This document shows, piece after piece, positions 4,519 to 5,842 of a DNA stretch of 5,842 nucleotides. Within the stretch, counting starts at the first letter, position 1. Every line of letters begins with the position of its first letter. Source of the stretch: CBDUEV01 sp965366365 (GTDB taxonomy: Bacteria > Actinomycetota > Acidimicrobiia > Spongiisociales > JAENVV01); contig CBDUEV010000116.1 in NCBI GenBank assembly GCA_965366365.1, positions 1 through 5,842 on the forward strand, written 5' to 3'. The notes under the pieces are model-generated. The model worked only from the letters and a program-made list of their open reading frames with translations, was not told the origin of the DNA and made no database searches. A program made the translations under genes and the position numbers.

Positions 4519-5385
4519 TCAGCCGCCGAAGCCGCCGCCGGTGAACCCGCCGATGCCACCCGCTCGGCCCTTCTTGGGGGCAAACGCAGCGACCATGGTC
4601 GTCTGGGAAAACGAACCGGCCGGCAATGAGCCGTCGATCGCGAAGTGATAGAGCGCCGTCTGGAACACGACGCCCAAGGCGGCAATCACCACCGCCACGA
4701 GGACGATCCACACCACCCCGACAGCGATACCCGCCCCGAGAACGGCGCCGCTGCCTGAGAAGGCGGCAAGGGCGACGATGGCGATACCTGGCAGCACGGC
4801 CAGGAAGCCCAGCAACCCGAAGCCCACTTGGGCGGCGAGGTTCTCGCCCCAGGTTTGTTTGAACAACTGACTCGACTTCTTGATGGCGTCGCCGACTCCG
4901 ATGCCTTCGATGACGATGATCGGCAACACCAAGAAGGTCACCACCGCCCACGCCACTCCGGCGAGACCGGCGACCAGCTGTCCGATGAATCCCGCCCGTT
5001 CTTCGATGGCTCGCAGGATCGTCGACACTGTCGCCGAGACGATCGCCCACGGCAGGATCTTGCCGGCCCGAGATGCCGCTCCCGCCAGAGCGCTGCCGAG
5101 CGTCGGGTCGCCACCGCCCAACCGTTCGTGAGCGGCGCTCACCAGCGCGGCGTTGAAGAAGATGGTCACGTATGCCAGCACGACGTACATCACAAATAGG
5201 ACGACGTAGGTGAGGATGCCTGGGTCGTCGGCACCCCCGGCGAAGAACAGAGGCACTGCAAACGTCGCCACCACGATGAGCGAGGCGACTCCCGAAACGA
5301 CCGGGAGGATGAGAAGCTCCTTGTCGGCTCGGAGGACCTTCCACGACTCTTTGGCAAGGGCGATTGAGTTGGAGACGCGTTTCAT
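4519..5385 (-). CDS. DUF6159-like multi-pass membrane protein
   Basis: The 288-aa product begins with an amphipathic N-terminal helix ending in SWKVLRADKELLILPVVSG (residues 14-32), which is the hallmark I associate with DUF6159 proteins. About six membrane helices follow, near 26-49, 58-82, 110-126, 134-159, 184-208 and 215-245. A cytoplasmic segment IEGIGVGDAIKKSSQLFKQTWGEN (159-182) separates helices 4 and 5. The C-terminal tail is glycine-rich after a KK pair (KKGRAGGIGGFTGGGFGG, 271-288). No enzymatic motif is visible and the family has no known role. The ATG at 5383-5385 was chosen because the frame upstream is low-complexity and the family begins here; the bases just before it (CTCCTCCCC) cannot act as a Shine-Dalgarno. 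It heads the probable operon with the lipopeptide and DUF6958-like genes. A 476-codon open frame on the same strand (4397-5827) is an artefact of GC-rich composition. Confidence 0.8.
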   Translation of the reverse strand: MKRVSNSIALAKESWKVLRADKELLILPVVSGVASLIVVATFAVPLFFAGGADDPGILTYVVLFVMYVVLAYVTIFFNAALVSAAHERLGGGDPTLGSALAGAASRAGKILPWAIVSATVSTILRAIEERAGFIGQLVAGLAGVAWAVVTFLVLPIIVIEGIGVGDAIKKSSQLFKQTWGENLAAQVGFGLLGFLAVLPGIAIVALAAFSGSGAVLGAGIAVGVVWIVLVAVVIAALGVVFQTALYHFAIDGSLPAGSFSQTTMVAAFAPKKGRAGGIGGFTGGGFGG

Positions 5386-5392
5386 GGGGAGG

Positions 5393-5398
5393 AGCGTA
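5393..5398 (-). promoter_or_regulatory. Putative -10 hexamer of a leaderless DUF6159 operon transcript
   Basis: The minus strand reads TACGCT, ending 7 nt before the ATG at 5383-5385. A TTGCGG at 5418-5423 could serve as -35, though the 19-bp spacing is long. The pyrimidine run between -10 and ATG rules out a ribosome binding site. Confidence 0.4.
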
Positions 5399-5593
5399 CC
5401 GGAATCTCGCCGCCGTGCCGCAAGGTGCAAGGAGGGCCGTCCGCGCACGATCGCTCGAGCGGGCGAGGTCAGCGAGTGCCGCGGGGGTAGCTTTTCTGTA
5501 TAGAGCTAGACCACAACTCCCTCGGCCCCCGCTCCCCCACGATGCCCACTCAGAGCCCGTTCGCTGGATCGACGGGCCCCCATGACGTTTCAC

Positions 5594-5613
5594 CGTCGGT
5601 GTCGTGGCCGACG
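5594..5613 (-). terminator. Hairpin downstream of the YdeI/OmdA-type gene
   Basis: CGTCGG and CCGACG pair over 6 bp around an 8-nt loop, starting 17 nt after the stop codon at 5631-5633. There is no U-tract. It is the only good stem between this gene and the DUF6159 operon. The rest of the 245-bp gap holds no gene; an A/T-richer patch around 5491-5510 could contain an additional promoter but no clean hexamer pair was found. Confidence 0.3.
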
Positions 5614-5630
5614 ATTGACCGGCTGGCCCT

Positions 5631-5842
5631 TCAGTCGAGCGACTCGCCGCTCTCGAGCGCGGCCAGCGCGGTGGCCAAGCGCTTCGCCCTCGTGTCTGCC
5701 CGTTTGGCTGAGTACAACGGATAGAGCATCGAGCGCTTGGCCGCCTTGGAGAGTGCCTCGTAGGCCTCCCGTGCGCTCGTGGACCCTTGCAGGGCCGCCT
5801 CCAAGTCCTCGGGAACGATGAGAGCATCGACCGGCTCGAGCA
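5631..5842 (-). CDS. YdeI/OmpD-associated (OmdA, bacteriocin-protection) family protein, C-terminal 69 residues only
   Basis: The frame enters from the right edge and ends at the TGA at 5631-5633. The visible part reads VPEDLEAALQ, then AREAYEALSKAAKR, then a YPLYSAKRADTRAKRLATALAAL helix. This matches the family's C-terminal domain: 'VPxDLxxAL...A...FExLsPSxRrey..WI..AKRpETRarRi...'. The otherwise common Trp-Ile of that block is replaced by Pro-Leu (residues 41-42 of the fragment). The complete proteins are usually about 190 aa with this domain at the end. The name comes from enteric relatives linked to cationic peptide resistance; in actinobacteria the role is unknown. It is read in the same direction as the DUF6159 operon but is separated by 245 bp with a hairpin. 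Confidence 0.8.
   Translation of the reverse strand, partial: LEPVDALIVPEDLEAALQGSTSAREAYEALSKAAKRSMLYPLYSAKRADTRAKRLATALAALESGESLD

Noticed and set aside
5452..5461. CGCTCGAGCG perfect palindrome upstream of the DUF6159 operon
   Set aside because: Ten-bp palindromes are expected several times in GC-rich DNA of this length, and it is not duplicated nearby.
4397..5827. A 476-codon open frame on the minus strand covering the DUF6159 and YdeI-type genes
   Set aside because: Its translation is Arg/Gly/Ser/Pro-rich and low in hydrophobic blocks, and it overlaps two recognisable genes in another frame. Only its last 38 codons, from the ATG at 4513, look like a real product (the lipopeptide).

Overview
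This window is GC-rich, gene-dense DNA with strong G/C preference at third codon positions. The families present (an actinobacterial-type winged-helix protein, a short CxxC...GRPRRYC zinc-ribbon protein, DUF6159-like and PLDc_N membrane proteins) and the mix of apparently leaderless and Shine-Dalgarno-led genes suggest a chromosomal segment of an actinomycete, possibly an Acidimicrobiia-like lineage. The lineage is an inference. I see no rRNA, tRNA, CRISPR array, insertion sequence or phage gene.

Layout. Bases 1-416 (-) hold the N-terminal part of a winged-helix (HTH_42) protein that runs off the left edge. Divergent from it, 578-934 (+) encodes a 118-aa zinc-ribbon-like protein with a good leaderless promoter. 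A YCII-domain protein (1034-1363, -) has a textbook ribosome binding site. A 94-aa PLDc_N membrane protein (1558-1842, +) follows. From there to the right edge every gene is on the minus strand. In transcription order these are: the C-terminus of a YdeI/OmdA-type protein (5631-5842, partial), a DUF6159-like membrane protein (4519-5385), a previously easy-to-miss 38-codon lipopeptide ORF (4397-4513), a DUF6958-like protein (4009-4404), a TerC-family integral membrane protein (2987-3769) and a six-helix membrane protein of unknown function (1994-2785).

How they relate. Most genes look like separate short transcription units. The exception is DUF6159 - lipopeptide - DUF6958. The lipopeptide ATG lies 5 nt after the DUF6159 stop, and its own stop overlaps the DUF6958 ATG by 8 nt, so the three look translationally coupled. 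This is the most interesting item here: a candidate envelope module with an unannotated micro-lipoprotein of about 21 mature residues.

Regulatory picture. Two minus-strand genes use strong AAGGAGG sites. At least four others have no usable Shine-Dalgarno and carry a TANNNT hexamer 6-9 nt before the start codon, as expected of leaderless transcripts. Several genes end in compact GC hairpins within a few bases of the stop codon and without a U-tract. An 11-bp inverted element (GTCAC-N-GTGAC) sits on the start codon of the zinc-ribbon gene and again, in reverse orientation, just after it.
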